56,469 nt of DNA from Nitrosomonadales bacterium (GTDB taxonomy: Bacteria > Pseudomonadota > Gammaproteobacteria > Burkholderiales > Gallionellaceae), in the NCBI GenBank assembly GCA_016214695.1, contig JACRNY010000005.1:144372-200840 (forward strand). The letters run 5' to 3'. Made by a program: the position numbers and the translations under genes. Within the stretch, counting starts at the first letter, position 1. The number at the start of each line of letters is the position of its first letter. The notes below the pieces were generated by a model. It was not told where the DNA came from. It did no database searches and worked only from the letters and a program-made list of their open reading frames with translations. Positions 1 through 7,785 of this stretch are shown here, piece after piece.

Positions 1-6
1 AATCAT
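1..6 (-). CDS. flgG: flagellar distal rod protein FlgG, first two codons only
   Basis: Only ATG ATT (Met-Ile) is inside the window. The minus strand shows AAGGA eight bases before this ATG. FlgG proteins normally begin Met-Ile-Arg-Ser, and flgG normally follows flgF, so the identity is inferred from position plus two residues. A 163-base gap separates it from flgF. No promoter was recognised in that gap. Confidence 0.6.
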
Positions 7-169
7 GGTGTGCGTCCTTTCAGTGTCCTGTGCATGAATGACACATTACGCGCGGGCAAGCAAAACCATCCGCTGAAAACGCGCGGAAAAACGACTCAAT
101 TCAGGATTTAGGCGGGAGAAGAGAAGAATCGGGGAAAGGCATCAGCACGCGGCGGGATGCCCTTCAGGT

Positions 170-913
170 TCAGCCGTTGACGCGCAGGATCGAACTGGCC
201 TGCTGGGCATTGTCCTTCGCCGTCTGCAACAACTTCATCTGGGTGTCGAACTGGCGCGCCAGCGAGATCATGCTCACCATCGATTCGACCATGTCCACGT
301 TGCTGCCTTCCAGGCTGCCCGATGCCACGGTGACTTTGGCATCGGCCTCGGCGGGGTTGCCGTCGCGGGTGCGGAACAGCGAATCCTCGCCGCGCACCAG
401 TTCTGCCTCGGGCGGGTTGACCAGTTTGAGACGGCCCACCACGATCACGCTGTTCTTCTGGCTGGTGCTGGGCACGGTGGAGATGGTGCCGTCCTTGGCG
501 ATGGTCACCTCGGTGTCCGGCGGGATGGTGATCGGGCCGGCATCGCCCACCACGTTCAGCCCGTCGCGCGTCTGCAATATGCCGTTCGGCAATATCTGCA
601 GGCTGCCGTTGCGGGTGTAGGCCTCGCGGCCGGCGGCGTCCTCGACGGCGAGCCAGCCTTTGCCGTCGACGGCCACGTCGAGCGTGCGTCCGGTCATCTG
701 CATGACACCGGGACGGAAATCCGTACCCGAGGTCGAATCCACCACGAAGGTGCGCGTGGGCAATCCTTCGCCCTGCAGCGGCACCGCACGAAAAGTGTCG
801 ATGGTGGCGCGGAAGCCGGGGGTGTTGACGTTGGCCAGATTCTGCGACACCGATGCCTGCTGCTGCAGGATATGCGAGGCGCCGGTCATGGCGGTGTAGA
901 TCAGTCTGTCCAT
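170..913 (-). CDS. flgF: flagellar proximal rod protein FlgF
   Basis: This 247-residue protein is a component of the periplasmic flagellar rod, which carries torque from the basal body to the hook. The N-terminus (MDRLIYTAMTGA, then a QNLANVNTPGF segment near residues 25-34) is the rod/hook family heptad region. The C-terminus (SNVDMVESMVSMISLARQF) is the matching helix that packs against it. The length is normal for FlgF. It lies 50 bases downstream of flgE and is probably in the same flgBCDEF transcript. The absence of the much longer FlgE middle domain and the MDRLIY start separate it from FlgG and FlgE. Confidence 0.93.
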   Translation of the reverse strand: MDRLIYTAMTGASHILQQQASVSQNLANVNTPGFRATIDTFRAVPLQGEGLPTRTFVVDSTSGTDFRPGVMQMTGRTLDVAVDGKGWLAVEDAAGREAYTRNGSLQILPNGILQTRDGLNVVGDAGPITIPPDTEVTIAKDGTISTVPSTSQKNSVIVVGRLKLVNPPEAELVRGEDSLFRTRDGNPAEADAKVTVASGSLEGSNVDMVESMVSMISLARQFDTQMKLLQTAKDNAQQASSILRVNG

Positions 914-963
914 ATCATCCCCGTTTTTCCTCAGTACTCAGCACTCGTTACTCAGCACTGTCA

Positions 964-2184
964 TTAACGCAAGTTCACGATCGTCTGCAGCACCTGGTCC
1001 TGCGTCTTCACCGACTGCGCGTTGGCCTGATACACGCGCTGCGCGGTGATCATGTTCACCAGTTCGGCCGTCAGGTCCACGTTGGAGTCTTCCACCGCCG
1101 AGGTCTGCAGCACGCCCAGGCTGGACGAGCCGGGCGCACCCACCAGCGGCGTGCCGGAGGTGGCCGTCTCCGCCCAGTTGTTGCCGCCCAGCGGTTGCAG
1201 GCCCTGCGCGTTGCTGAAGTTCGCCAGCACCACCTGTCCCAGCGTCATGGCCTGGCCGTTGGAATAGCGGCCGTTGATCATGCCGTCCGCGCCGGTACTG
1301 AAGCCGGTCAGGCGACCGGAGGTATAACCGTCCTGGGTCAGGGAGTTCACGCCGAAGAGGCCGCCGAACTGTGAGGTGGATGCAAAATCGAAAGTAAGCG
1401 TCTGCGCCGCCGCACCGGTCGGCGTGAACGGGGCGGAGGTGACCGCCGCCGCCGGCGTCAGGATGGTGCCGTTGGTGCCGAAAGTCATGGTCGTCAGCAG
1501 GCCGGTCGCGGCCGGCACCATGGCGCCATCGATGGTGAGGTAGGCGCTCCAGGCGTTGGTCGCCGTCTTGGCGAAATACACCGACGCCACATGGCTGCTG
1601 CCCAGACTGTCGTACACCGTCATCGAGGTGGAGTTGTTGAAGGTCGCCGAATTGGTCGGGTCGAACGGAGGAGCAGCCGGGATGATCACCGAACGGGAGT
1701 CCAGGTTCAGTCCGGCAGCGATATTGGCGGTCGGATTGGGCAGCAGGTCGGCCGTGGAGATCTGCAACTCGGCCGGCGCCGTCGCCACGATGAGCCCTGC
1801 CGCATTCGGCAGGAATCCGGTCAGCCGGTAACCCTGGCTGGTCACGATGTAGCCGTCCTTGTCCATCTGGAACTGGCCGTTGCGCGAATAGGTGACCGAG
1901 CCGTTGTCACTCAGACGGAAGAAACCGTTGCCGCTCACCGCCATGTCCAGCGAGTTGTTGGTCGTGGTGATATTGCCCTGGGTGAACTGCTGCGCGATGG
2001 CCGTGACGCGCGTTCCGATACCGGCCTGGGTGCCGCCGCCGCCTATCGAGCTGGCATATACATCGGCGAATTGCGCCTGCGAGCCCTTGAAACCCACGGT
2101 GCTGGCATTGGCGACGTTGTTGCCGATCACATCCAGGTTCTTGGCTGCTGCATTCAGACCGCTTAATCCCTGTTGAAAACCCAT
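964..2184 (-). CDS. flgE: flagellar hook protein FlgE
   Basis: This 406-residue subunit builds the flexible hook between rod and filament. It begins MGFQQGLSGLNAAAKNLDVI with the GNNVANASTVGFKG motif, and ends with the EDSNVDLTAELVNMITAQR helix typical of axial proteins. The middle (about residues 130-300) is Thr/Ala/Ser-rich, as expected for the surface-exposed hook domains. The start has an AGGAGGAT ribosome site directly upstream. It sits between flgD, which encodes the hook cap needed to assemble it, and flgF. The length is within the family range. Confidence 0.95.
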   Translation of the reverse strand: MGFQQGLSGLNAAAKNLDVIGNNVANASTVGFKGSQAQFADVYASSIGGGGTQAGIGTRVTAIAQQFTQGNITTTNNSLDMAVSGNGFFRLSDNGSVTYSRNGQFQMDKDGYIVTSQGYRLTGFLPNAAGLIVATAPAELQISTADLLPNPTANIAAGLNLDSRSVIIPAAPPFDPTNSATFNNSTSMTVYDSLGSSHVASVYFAKTATNAWSAYLTIDGAMVPAATGLLTTMTFGTNGTILTPAAAVTSAPFTPTGAAAQTLTFDFASTSQFGGLFGVNSLTQDGYTSGRLTGFSTGADGMINGRYSNGQAMTLGQVVLANFSNAQGLQPLGGNNWAETATSGTPLVGAPGSSSLGVLQTSAVEDSNVDLTAELVNMITAQRVYQANAQSVKTQDQVLQTIVNLR

Positions 2185-2229
2185 GACATCCTCCTATCAA
2201 AATCGATCACACGCTTCGGCGCGACGCTC

Positions 2230-2886
2230 TTAAAAAATCTGCCGGACGGCATCCAGCCCGATCTCACCCAGTCCCGCCATGTTCAGTTTCGTGCCGCCGG
2301 AAGTCAGCGACACACTGTCCACCAGGCCGTACGACAGGGTGGTCGGCAGGCTCTTCTTGCCGCTCAGTTCGGCGCTGACACTGAACTTGTAGTTCCCGTT
2401 CGCCACGGCCGCCCCGCTATCGTCCAGGCCGTCCCACTGGAAGCCGACGATGCCGCTATCCTTTGCGCCCAGCTGCAAGGTGCGCACGGTATTGTCCTTC
2501 GCATCCATGATCGTCACGGTGACTTTGTCCGCCGGCTGGGTCAGCTCCACTGCCGCATCCGATTTGCCATTCGCCATGCTGATCTGCGATCCCGGCACCA
2601 GCGCCGCATGACCGATCATGGCGGCCGCCTGCAGCGATTGCGCGGCACCCATGCTGTCGCTGAGCGCCTGCACCGTGGCATTCAGTTTGTCGATGCCGCT
2701 CACTGTGGAGAGCTGCGCCATCTGCGACGTCACCTGGGCGTTGTCGAGCGGGTTGAGCGGATCCTGGTTCTTCATCTGCGTGACCAGCAGCTTGAGGAAA
2801 CGGTCCTGCGTGTCCGCCGCCTGCGAAGTCATCGATGCGGGCTGTGTTGCGCCGGCGGAACCACTACCTTGAACTGATGTGACCAT
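2230..2886 (-). CDS. flgD: flagellar hook assembly (cap) protein FlgD
   Basis: FlgD caps the growing hook and allows FlgE subunits to polymerise. The protein has 218 residues. The N-terminal region contains the DRFLKLLVTQMKNQDPLNPLD signature (about residues 28-48), which is diagnostic of FlgD. The C-terminal half has the FlgD Ig-like pattern, with FQWDGLDDSGAAVANGNYKF near residues 148-167. It lies 11 bases after flgC and 45 bases before flgE, in the expected flgB-C-D-E-F order. Confidence 0.94.
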   Translation of the reverse strand: MVTSVQGSGSAGATQPASMTSQAADTQDRFLKLLVTQMKNQDPLNPLDNAQVTSQMAQLSTVSGIDKLNATVQALSDSMGAAQSLQAAAMIGHAALVPGSQISMANGKSDAAVELTQPADKVTVTIMDAKDNTVRTLQLGAKDSGIVGFQWDGLDDSGAAVANGNYKFSVSAELSGKKSLPTTLSYGLVDSVSLTSGGTKLNMAGLGEIGLDAVRQIF

Positions 2887-2897
2887 GTCCTGTCTCC

Positions 2898-3302
2898 TTA
2901 TTGTCCGATGGTGAGCGTCTTGAGCAGCAACGACTTGGAAGTGTTCAACACATCCACATTATTCTGGTATGACCGCGATGCCGAGATCATGTTCACCATC
3001 TCGTCCACCGGATTCACGTTGGGCAGGGTCACATAACCCTGCTCGTTGGCCATCGGGTGTTTCGGATCGTATATCACTTTCATCGGCGAGTTGTCTTCGA
3101 CCACCTTCGATACCTTGACGCCCGCTCCCGGTTGCCCGGCGATGGGGCTCGTCTCGAACACCACCTGCTTGGCCTTGTACGGTTTGCCGTCCGGCCCGGT
3201 GGCGCTGTCGGCATTGGCGAGGTTGCTCGCCACCACGTTGAGACGCTGCGATTGCGCCGTCATGGCGGAGCCGGCGATATTGAAGATGTTGAATAAAGAC
3301 AT
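2898..3302 (-). CDS. flgC: flagellar proximal rod protein FlgC
   Basis: This 134-residue rod subunit is the usual length for FlgC. It begins [20 protein letters not shown] and carries [23 protein letters not shown], the FlgC version of the axial-protein motif. It ends [38 protein letters not shown]. An AGGAGG-type ribosome site precedes the start. It is separated from flgB by 95 bases that contain a C-rich hairpin repeat. Confidence 0.94.
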   Translation of the reverse strand: MSLFNIFNIAGSAMTAQSQRLNVVASNLANADSATGPDGKPYKAKQVVFETSPIAGQPGAGVKVSKVVEDNSPMKVIYDPKHPMANEQGYVTLPNVNPVDEMVNMISASRSYQNNVDVLNTSKSLLLKTLTIGQ

Positions 3303-3336
3303 TTTGTATCCTCCTTGTTACTGTCTTGCGCCAGAA

Positions 3337-3374
3337 GCCCCCACCCTAACCCTCCCCCACAGGGAGAGGGGACA
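3337..3374. repeat. C-rich hairpin intergenic repeat between flgB and flgC
   Basis: The plus strand reads a C-rich leader (CCCCCACCCTAACCCTC) followed by a small hairpin, CCTCCCC / GGGAGAGGGG. This is the common short palindromic repeat of proteobacterial genomes, recognisable because its translation gives the telltale LTLPHRERG-type peptide. A relative of it lies inside flhG at 8681-8727. Here it falls between the flgB stop and the flgC start, so it could act as a transcript-processing or stability hairpin. That role is inference. Confidence 0.65.
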
Positions 3375-3397
3375 ACCGGGAAAGACGCTTTTCAATA

Positions 3398-3802
3398 CTA
3401 GCCTTGTAATGCGGCCAGCACAGCCTTGGCCTTGTCGCTGACAAAACGCACGCTGGCCTCGTAACGCAATGCGTTGTCGGCGAACTGCGCGCGCTCCACA
3501 TCCATATCCACCGTGTTGCCGTCGGCGCTGGGCTGCAGGGGTTTGCGATACAGCACCGGCGCTCCCATCACGCTCTCGCCTGCCACACCGGCCAGGTGAC
3601 CGGGCGCCGTCTTCGCCACCGCCAGCGCATCGCCGCCGCCCTGCAACGCACCCTTCATGGCGCTGGAGAAATCGATGTCCCTGGCCTTGTAGTTCGGCGT
3701 GTCGGCATTGGCGATGTTGGCCGCAAGCAACTCCTGCCGCGCTGCGCGCAGGTTCAATGCCGTCTGGTGAAAGCGGTACATATCGTCTATGCTGTTACTC
3801 AT
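3398..3802 (-). CDS. flgB: flagellar proximal rod protein FlgB
   Basis: This 134-residue protein is the first rod gene of the flgBCDEF set. It starts MSNSIDDMYRFHQTALNLRA and carries ELLAANIANADTPNYKARDIDF near residues 24-45, the FlgB signature. It ends in the conserved EASVRFVSDKAKAVLAALQG helix. A GGAGGGCAAG ribosome site lies just upstream of the ATG. It is divergent from flgA across a 134-base intergenic region that must hold promoters for both directions. Confidence 0.94.
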   Translation of the reverse strand: MSNSIDDMYRFHQTALNLRAARQELLAANIANADTPNYKARDIDFSSAMKGALQGGGDALAVAKTAPGHLAGVAGESVMGAPVLYRKPLQPSADGNTVDMDVERAQFADNALRYEASVRFVSDKAKAVLAALQG

Positions 3803-3936
3803 CTTGCCCTCCTGCTCGCCTGTTAGGACTTTTCATGGCTTGCATACTAATCAGGGCCAGTCACCGGCTATCCGGCGATTAAGGGTGAAAACCCGCTTTA
3901 TTTCCCCCCTTAGAAAAACCCTTTCGGTTCCACAAT
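3803..3936. promoter_or_regulatory. divergent flgB/flgA promoter region
   Basis: This 134-base gap separates two divergent class 2 operons, so it should carry FlhDC-dependent promoters. On the minus strand there is an AAATAAAGCG segment (plus-strand positions about 3894-3903) that resembles half of an FlhDC box (AAATAnCG) with extra bases. I found no full inverted pair of boxes and no sigma-54 GG-N10-GC element. Only the location is firm. The binding site is a weak suggestion. Confidence 0.4.
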
Positions 3937-4638
3937 ATGGACATGAGATACCTCGTTTCCATATTGCCGGCCTTGTTCACGCTCTGCGTCGCACCCGTCT
4001 GGGCCGCAACAGCGCAGGGCCATGAGAGCCATGAACGGATACGCGGAGCGGCCCTGGCTTACGCACAGGCCCAGACCCGGACCCTGCCCGGCCAGGTCAG
4101 CATCCAGATCGGCACGATAGACCCGCGCGCCGTTTTGCGCGCCTGCGCGACACTCGATGCCTTTCTGCCCGGCGGCTCGCAGTTGATCGGCAAGACCAAC
4201 ATCGGCGTGCGCTGCAACGAGAAGCCGGGGTGGTCACTCTTCGTGCAGGCGACCATCCGCGTCACTGTGCCCCTGCTGGTCGCCAACCGCCCCCTGTCAC
4301 AGAATACGGTATTGAGCGAAAAGGATTTTTCACTGCAAAGCGGCGAGCTGGGACAGCCCGGCATCCTCACCGACCCCGCACAGGCGGTCGGCAAGACGCT
4401 CAAGTTCGGCATCGGTGCCGGACAGGTGTTGCGCCAGGACATGTTGCGCGCGCCTTTCGTCGTGACCCAGAACCAGACCGTCGAAGTGAAAGTACAAGGC
4501 AAGGGCTTCACCATCCGTTCGGCCGGACAGGCGCTGAACAACGGGGCGGAAGGGCAGAACGTGCAATTGCGCATGGCTTCCGGCCAGATCGTCAACGGCA
4601 CCGCATCCGCCAATGGCTCTGTGGAAGTTCGCCCCTGA
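3937..4638 (+). CDS. flgA: flagellar P-ring assembly chaperone FlgA
   Basis: FlgA is a periplasmic chaperone for P-ring (FlgI) assembly. The protein has 233 residues. Residues 1-23 form a signal peptide ending in APVWA. A family N-terminal domain with Cys residues (VLRACATLDAFLPGG and VRCNEKPGW) follows. The C-terminal half is the SAF-like domain: RPLSQNTVLSEKDF, then GQVLRQDMLRAPFVV and the conserved Q-ASGQIVNGTAS-NGSVEV end. It is divergent from flgB, the classical arrangement, and lies 99 bases before flgM. A second in-frame ATG two codons downstream is equally possible as the start. Confidence 0.92.
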   Translation: MDMRYLVSILPALFTLCVAPVWAATAQGHESHERIRGAALAYAQAQTRTLPGQVSIQIGTIDPRAVLRACATLDAFLPGGSQLIGKTNIGVRCNEKPGWSLFVQATIRVTVPLLVANRPLSQNTVLSEKDFSLQSGELGQPGILTDPAQAVGKTLKFGIGAGQVLRQDMLRAPFVVTQNQTVEVKVQGKGFTIRSAGQALNNGAEGQNVQLRMASGQIVNGTASANGSVEVRP

Positions 4639-4674
4639 GGCACCTATAATGCCGGGCGATCGAAAAAAACAGCC

Positions 4675-4701
4675 TAAAGTTTTTCCGGGTTCGGCCGATG
4701 T
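4675..4701 (+). promoter_or_regulatory. sigma-28 (FliA) promoter for flgM-flgN
   Basis: The sequence reads TAAAGTTT, 11 bases, GCCGATGT, against the enterobacterial sigma-28 consensus TAAAGTTT-N11-GCCGATAA. That is 14 of 16 matches with exact spacing. It ends 36 bases before the flgM ATG. Class 3 transcription of the anti-sigma factor gene is well established in enterics, so this site is both well formed and expected. Read-through from flgA could supply class 2 expression. Confidence 0.85.
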
Positions 4702-4737
4702 AGTGCTTAACCGAGTCAATGAGAAGGGGAATACCCA

Positions 4738-5046
4738 ATGAAGATCGAAAAGACCACCCAAACGTTGCCCGCCAGCCAAATCGGCGAAGCGACCGCGCGC
4801 AACCCGGCCGCCCGTGCGCCGGAGACGCAAACGTCTGCCGCCGGTACCAGCGTGCATCTGGGGTCGACGACCGCGCAATTGCGCAGCATCGAGAGCAACA
4901 TCGCCAGTACGCCGCTGATGGATCTCAACAAGATCGCCGAGATCAAACAGGCCATCAGCGAGGGGCGTTTCCAGGTGAATTCCGGCGTGGTCGCCGATCG
5001 CCTGATCGACACCGTGCGCGACCTGATCACTGCGAGCAAGCGTTGA
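4738..5046 (+). CDS. flgM: anti-sigma-28 factor FlgM
   Basis: FlgM binds FliA until it is exported through the completed hook. This 102-residue protein has a low-complexity, probably disordered N-terminal half (Ala/Thr/Ser-rich to residue 40). The conserved C-terminal sigma-binding half is NKIAEIKQAISEGRFQVNSGVVADRLIDTVRDL. GAGAAGGGGA precedes the ATG. A sigma-28 promoter lies directly upstream, giving the usual negative feedback loop with fliA at 7042-7785. The stop codon overlaps the likely flgN start. Confidence 0.92.
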   Translation: MKIEKTTQTLPASQIGEATARNPAARAPETQTSAAGTSVHLGSTTAQLRSIESNIASTPLMDLNKIAEIKQAISEGRFQVNSGVVADRLIDTVRDLITASKR

Positions 5047-5516
5047 CCGACGAACGCACGCCTCCCTCCGCGACAGTCTTCCTGTCCAACCTCAACGACG
5101 AATGCGCCGCACTGGGCGCATTCGTCGTTTTGCTTGAAGATGAGCAACGCATCCTGCTCGGCCAGCACAGCGAGGCCTTGATGCAACTGGCCGAAGCCAA
5201 GATACAGCTGGCCAACAAGATCACCACCCTGTCCGAGACGCGCAAACACTTCCTGCCGGAAGGGACGCGCGACATCGTGGAATGGCTGAGGACGAATGCC
5301 CCGCAGGGACTGCCGAAATGGCACGAGGCGCGCCAGTTGGCCGCCAAGGCGCAGCGCCTCAACCAGACCAATGGCGAACTGATACAAATCAAACTGCGCT
5401 ACAACCAGCAGGCGCTCGGCGTGCTGTACAGTGCCGCCCAAAGCGCTGCCGGACTCTACGGCGCCAACGGCCAGACCAGCCTGCCCAGCGCCAGCCGCCC
5501 GCTCGGCAGCGTCTAA
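5043..5516 (+). CDS. flgN: flagellar export chaperone FlgN, TTG start
   Basis: FlgN escorts the hook-filament junction proteins FlgK and FlgL to the export apparatus. In this frame no ATG occurs until deep inside the gene (5177). A TTG at 5043-5045 overlaps the flgM stop (TTGA), so the start is probably TTG with translational coupling, giving 157 residues. The all-helical sequence (LNDECAALGAFVVLLEDEQRILL, then QLAEAKIQLANKITTLSETR, then NGELIQIKLRYNQQALGVL) matches FlgN organisation, including the conserved N..LI..KLRYN-QAL segment. The 3' end is convergent with motD, only 4 bases away. Confidence 0.85.
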   Translation: MTDERTPPSATVFLSNLNDECAALGAFVVLLEDEQRILLGQHSEALMQLAEAKIQLANKITTLSETRKHFLPEGTRDIVEWLRTNAPQGLPKWHEARQLAAKAQRLNQTNGELIQIKLRYNQQALGVLYSAAQSAAGLYGANGQTSLPSASRPLGSV

Positions 5517-5520
5517 CCCC

Positions 5521-6297
5521 CTATTGTTGTTCTGTCGGGACCGGAGTCGGCTCGGTCTCGGGCTCCGGCGTCAGCACGGTGATGGTCACGCGCCGGTTGC
5601 GTGCACGACCTTCGGAGGTATCGTTCGGCAGCACCGGATGATTATCGGCGGCGCCTTTGGCGGTGAGGCGTTTGGCGACGATGCCCTGCTCGATGAACAG
5701 GCGCACCACGCTGCTGGCGCGCGCCGATGACAGTTCCCAGTTGGAGGGGAATTGGGCGGTGCTGATCGGGAGGTTGTCGGTATGCCCTTCCACTTCGATG
5801 GCGAACTCGTCGGCTGTCAGCACCTTGGCGACATCGGCCAGGGTCTTGCGCGCTTCCGCCTGGATGGCGGCCTCGCCCACATTGAACAGCGCACTGGCAT
5901 TGATCTCCAGCTCCACCCCTCTGCCCGTCTGCGCCACCTTCATCTGCCCGCTCTTCACGAAGGCCGCCATGCTCTGGTCGAGGTTTTTGGCGAGGTTCTG
6001 CATGCGTTCGTTCTGCTTGCGCTGTTTTTCGGCGAGGCGCGCATTGCGGCGGTCGACCAGCGATTTGAAATAGACCTCCTCTTCGGTCAGGCGGATCGAG
6101 CCGCCTTCCGTTTCGCTCGATTTGGTGCCGAACGCCTGGTTGATGGCGGCGCCGAACACCTTGTACTTGCCCTCGTTGACCGAGGAGATGCCGTACATCA
6201 CGACGAAGAAGGCGAACAGCAGGGTGATGAAGTCGGCGTAGGAGACCATCCAGCGCTCGTGATTGTCGTGCTCGGCTCTTTTCGGACGGCGCGCCAT
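5521..6297 (-). CDS. motD: flagellar stator protein MotD (MotB family)
   Basis: This 258-residue stator subunit anchors the motor to peptidoglycan. Residues about 17-38 form a single membrane segment (YADFITLLFAFFVVMYGIS) that includes the proton-carrying Asp of the YADF motif. The C-terminal OmpA-like peptidoglycan-binding domain has VEGHTDNLP and the SARASSVVRLFIEQGI and GRARNRRV elements. It lacks the His-rich N-terminus of the MotB at 28501-29535. It starts 1 base after the motC stop, and the pair follows fliA as in Pseudomonas-type motCD. It forms the second stator set of this window. Confidence 0.92.
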   Translation of the reverse strand: MARRPKRAEHDNHERWMVSYADFITLLFAFFVVMYGISSVNEGKYKVFGAAINQAFGTKSSETEGGSIRLTEEEVYFKSLVDRRNARLAEKQRKQNERMQNLAKNLDQSMAAFVKSGQMKVAQTGRGVELEINASALFNVGEAAIQAEARKTLADVAKVLTADEFAIEVEGHTDNLPISTAQFPSNWELSSARASSVVRLFIEQGIVAKRLTAKGAADNHPVLPNDTSEGRARNRRVTITVLTPEPETEPTPVPTEQQ

Positions 6298-6298
6298 T

Positions 6299-7042
6299 TC
6301 AGGACGGGACGTAGCCCTTGAGTTTGTTTTCGATGAAGCGCGGATTCTCCGCGTTGGCGATCATGCACAGACCGTCGATCAGCATCTCGCGCATGTGCAC
6401 CTGCTCCTGGATGAGTATCTTCAGTTTGCCGGCGATCGGCAGGAACAGCAGGTTGGCGGAACCGACGCCGTAGATGGTGGCGATGAAGGCGACGGCGATG
6501 CCGGCGCCCAGCTTGGCCGGCTCGGCCAGGCTCTGCATCACATGCACCAGCCCCAGCACCGCGCCGAGGATACCGATGGTCGGCGCATAGCCGGCAGCCG
6601 ATTCCCACACCCGCGCGGCTTGCCAGCGCAAGGTCTCGTAGCTTTGCAGGTCGATGTCGAGTATCTCGCGGATCTTCTCGGCACTGTTGCCGTCGACCAG
6701 CAGTTGCAGGCCTTTCCTGACGAAGGGGTCGTCGACGTTCTTGAGTTGCGCTTCCAGTGCCAGGATGCCGTCCTTGCGCGCGATGCCGCCCCAAATGCCG
6801 ATCTGGTGCGCCAGCTTCTGCATGTCGACGACGGGGGTGACGAACACCCATGCGCCCATCTTCACGCCGGTGACGAAAACCCGCGCCGGGTGCTGCAGCA
6901 TCACCGCACCGATGGTGCCGCCGAACACGATGAAGAAGGCGGCCAGCTGCATCAGCACATTGGCCGAGCCGCCCTCCAGCAGCTGGCCGCCGAGGATGCC
7001 GACGACCGCAACCAGAATGCCGAACAGGCTCAGCTTGTCCAT
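6299..7042 (-). CDS. motC: flagellar stator protein MotC (MotA family)
   Basis: This 247-residue stator protein conducts protons with MotD. Four hydrophobic segments are visible: residues 1-20 (MDKLSLFGILVAVVGILGG), about 30-50, and a pair near 150-205 with the conserved GYAPTIGILGAVLGLVHVM and VAFIATIYGVGSANLLFLP blocks. The ATG used here overlaps the fliA stop by one base (TGATG). A longer reading would begin inside fliA and lacks support. The PTIGILG-LGLVHVM segment marks the MotA/ExbB family. Confidence 0.92.
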   Translation of the reverse strand: MDKLSLFGILVAVVGILGGQLLEGGSANVLMQLAAFFIVFGGTIGAVMLQHPARVFVTGVKMGAWVFVTPVVDMQKLAHQIGIWGGIARKDGILALEAQLKNVDDPFVRKGLQLLVDGNSAEKIREILDIDLQSYETLRWQAARVWESAAGYAPTIGILGAVLGLVHVMQSLAEPAKLGAGIAVAFIATIYGVGSANLLFLPIAGKLKILIQEQVHMREMLIDGLCMIANAENPRFIENKLKGYVPS

Positions 7043-7785
7043 CAGTAACCCTTCATTGAAGCTCTCAAGCGCGCCACTGCCTGGGTGTGCAACTGGCACA
7101 CGCGCGATTCGGACACGCCCATCACAGCGCCGATCTCGCGCAGGTTCATGTCCTGTTCATAGTGCATGCCCATCAACTGGCGTTCGCGTTCGGGCAGGCG
7201 CTCGATGGCCTTGATCAGCGCCTCGCGGAAACGCTCGTCCTGCAACAGTTCCAGCGGGTTGCTGTCGCTGTCGAACTCGAAACGGTCGAAGAAGTCTTCA
7301 TCCCCGTCGCCGTGGAAATCCTCGTAATAGACCAGTTGCGCGCCGCGCGCTTCCTGCAGCAACTGCTGGTATTCCGGCAGCGGGACGCCCAGCTCCCTGG
7401 CGATATCGGTCTCGTTCGGCATCTTGCCCAGCTTCTGCTGCAGGCGGCTGATCGCGCTCTCGATCTTGCGCATGTCGCGGCGCATGCTGCGCGGCAGCCA
7501 GTCGGCACCGCGCAATTCGTCCAGCATGGCACCGCGGATGCGCTGTGCCGCATAGGTCTCGAACTGCGCGCCGCGCAACTCGTCGTAACGGCTGGCTGCG
7601 TCGAGCAAGCCCATCATGCCGGCCTGAATGAGGTCGTCCACTTCCACGCTGCCGGGGAGCTTGAGCATCATGTGGTGCGCGATACGCTTCACCAGATGGG
7701 CGTATTCCTTGAGGCACTCTTCCTTGTCGCTCAATCCGTTCGGCGTGTACATGGCCTTCGTCTTCAGGTTGCTGGCGATTCTCAT
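7042..7785 (-). CDS. fliA: flagellar sigma factor FliA (sigma-28)
   Basis: This sigma factor for late flagellar and chemotaxis genes has 247 residues. Region 2 (VDDLIQAGMMGLLDAASRYDE, FETYAAQRIRGAMLDELR, then WLPRS) and region 4 (REIGAVMGVSESRVCQLHTQAVARLR) are both clear, and region 1.1 is absent as in all sigma-28 proteins. The ATG overlaps the flhG stop by four bases (ATGA). An internal ATG at 7752 would give a more typical N-terminus (MYTPNG) and cannot be excluded. Its promoters in this window are proposed at 4675, 28477 and 31695. Confidence 0.95.
   Translation of the reverse strand: MRIASNLKTKAMYTPNGLSDKEECLKEYAHLVKRIAHHMMLKLPGSVEVDDLIQAGMMGLLDAASRYDELRGAQFETYAAQRIRGAMLDELRGADWLPRSMRRDMRKIESAISRLQQKLGKMPNETDIARELGVPLPEYQQLLQEARGAQLVYYEDFHGDGDEDFFDRFEFDSDSNPLELLQDERFREALIKAIERLPERERQLMGMHYEQDMNLREIGAVMGVSESRVCQLHTQAVARLRASMKGY

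Noticed and set aside
3803-3936. A sigma-54 promoter for flgB
   Set aside because: A TGGC and a TGC are present but the spacing between GG and GC is 13 bases instead of 10. FlhDC presence makes sigma-54 control unlikely.
4645-4650. A TATAAT hexamer upstream of flgM as a housekeeping -10 box
   Set aside because: No acceptable -35 element lies 16-18 bases upstream. The sigma-28 site downstream is far better.
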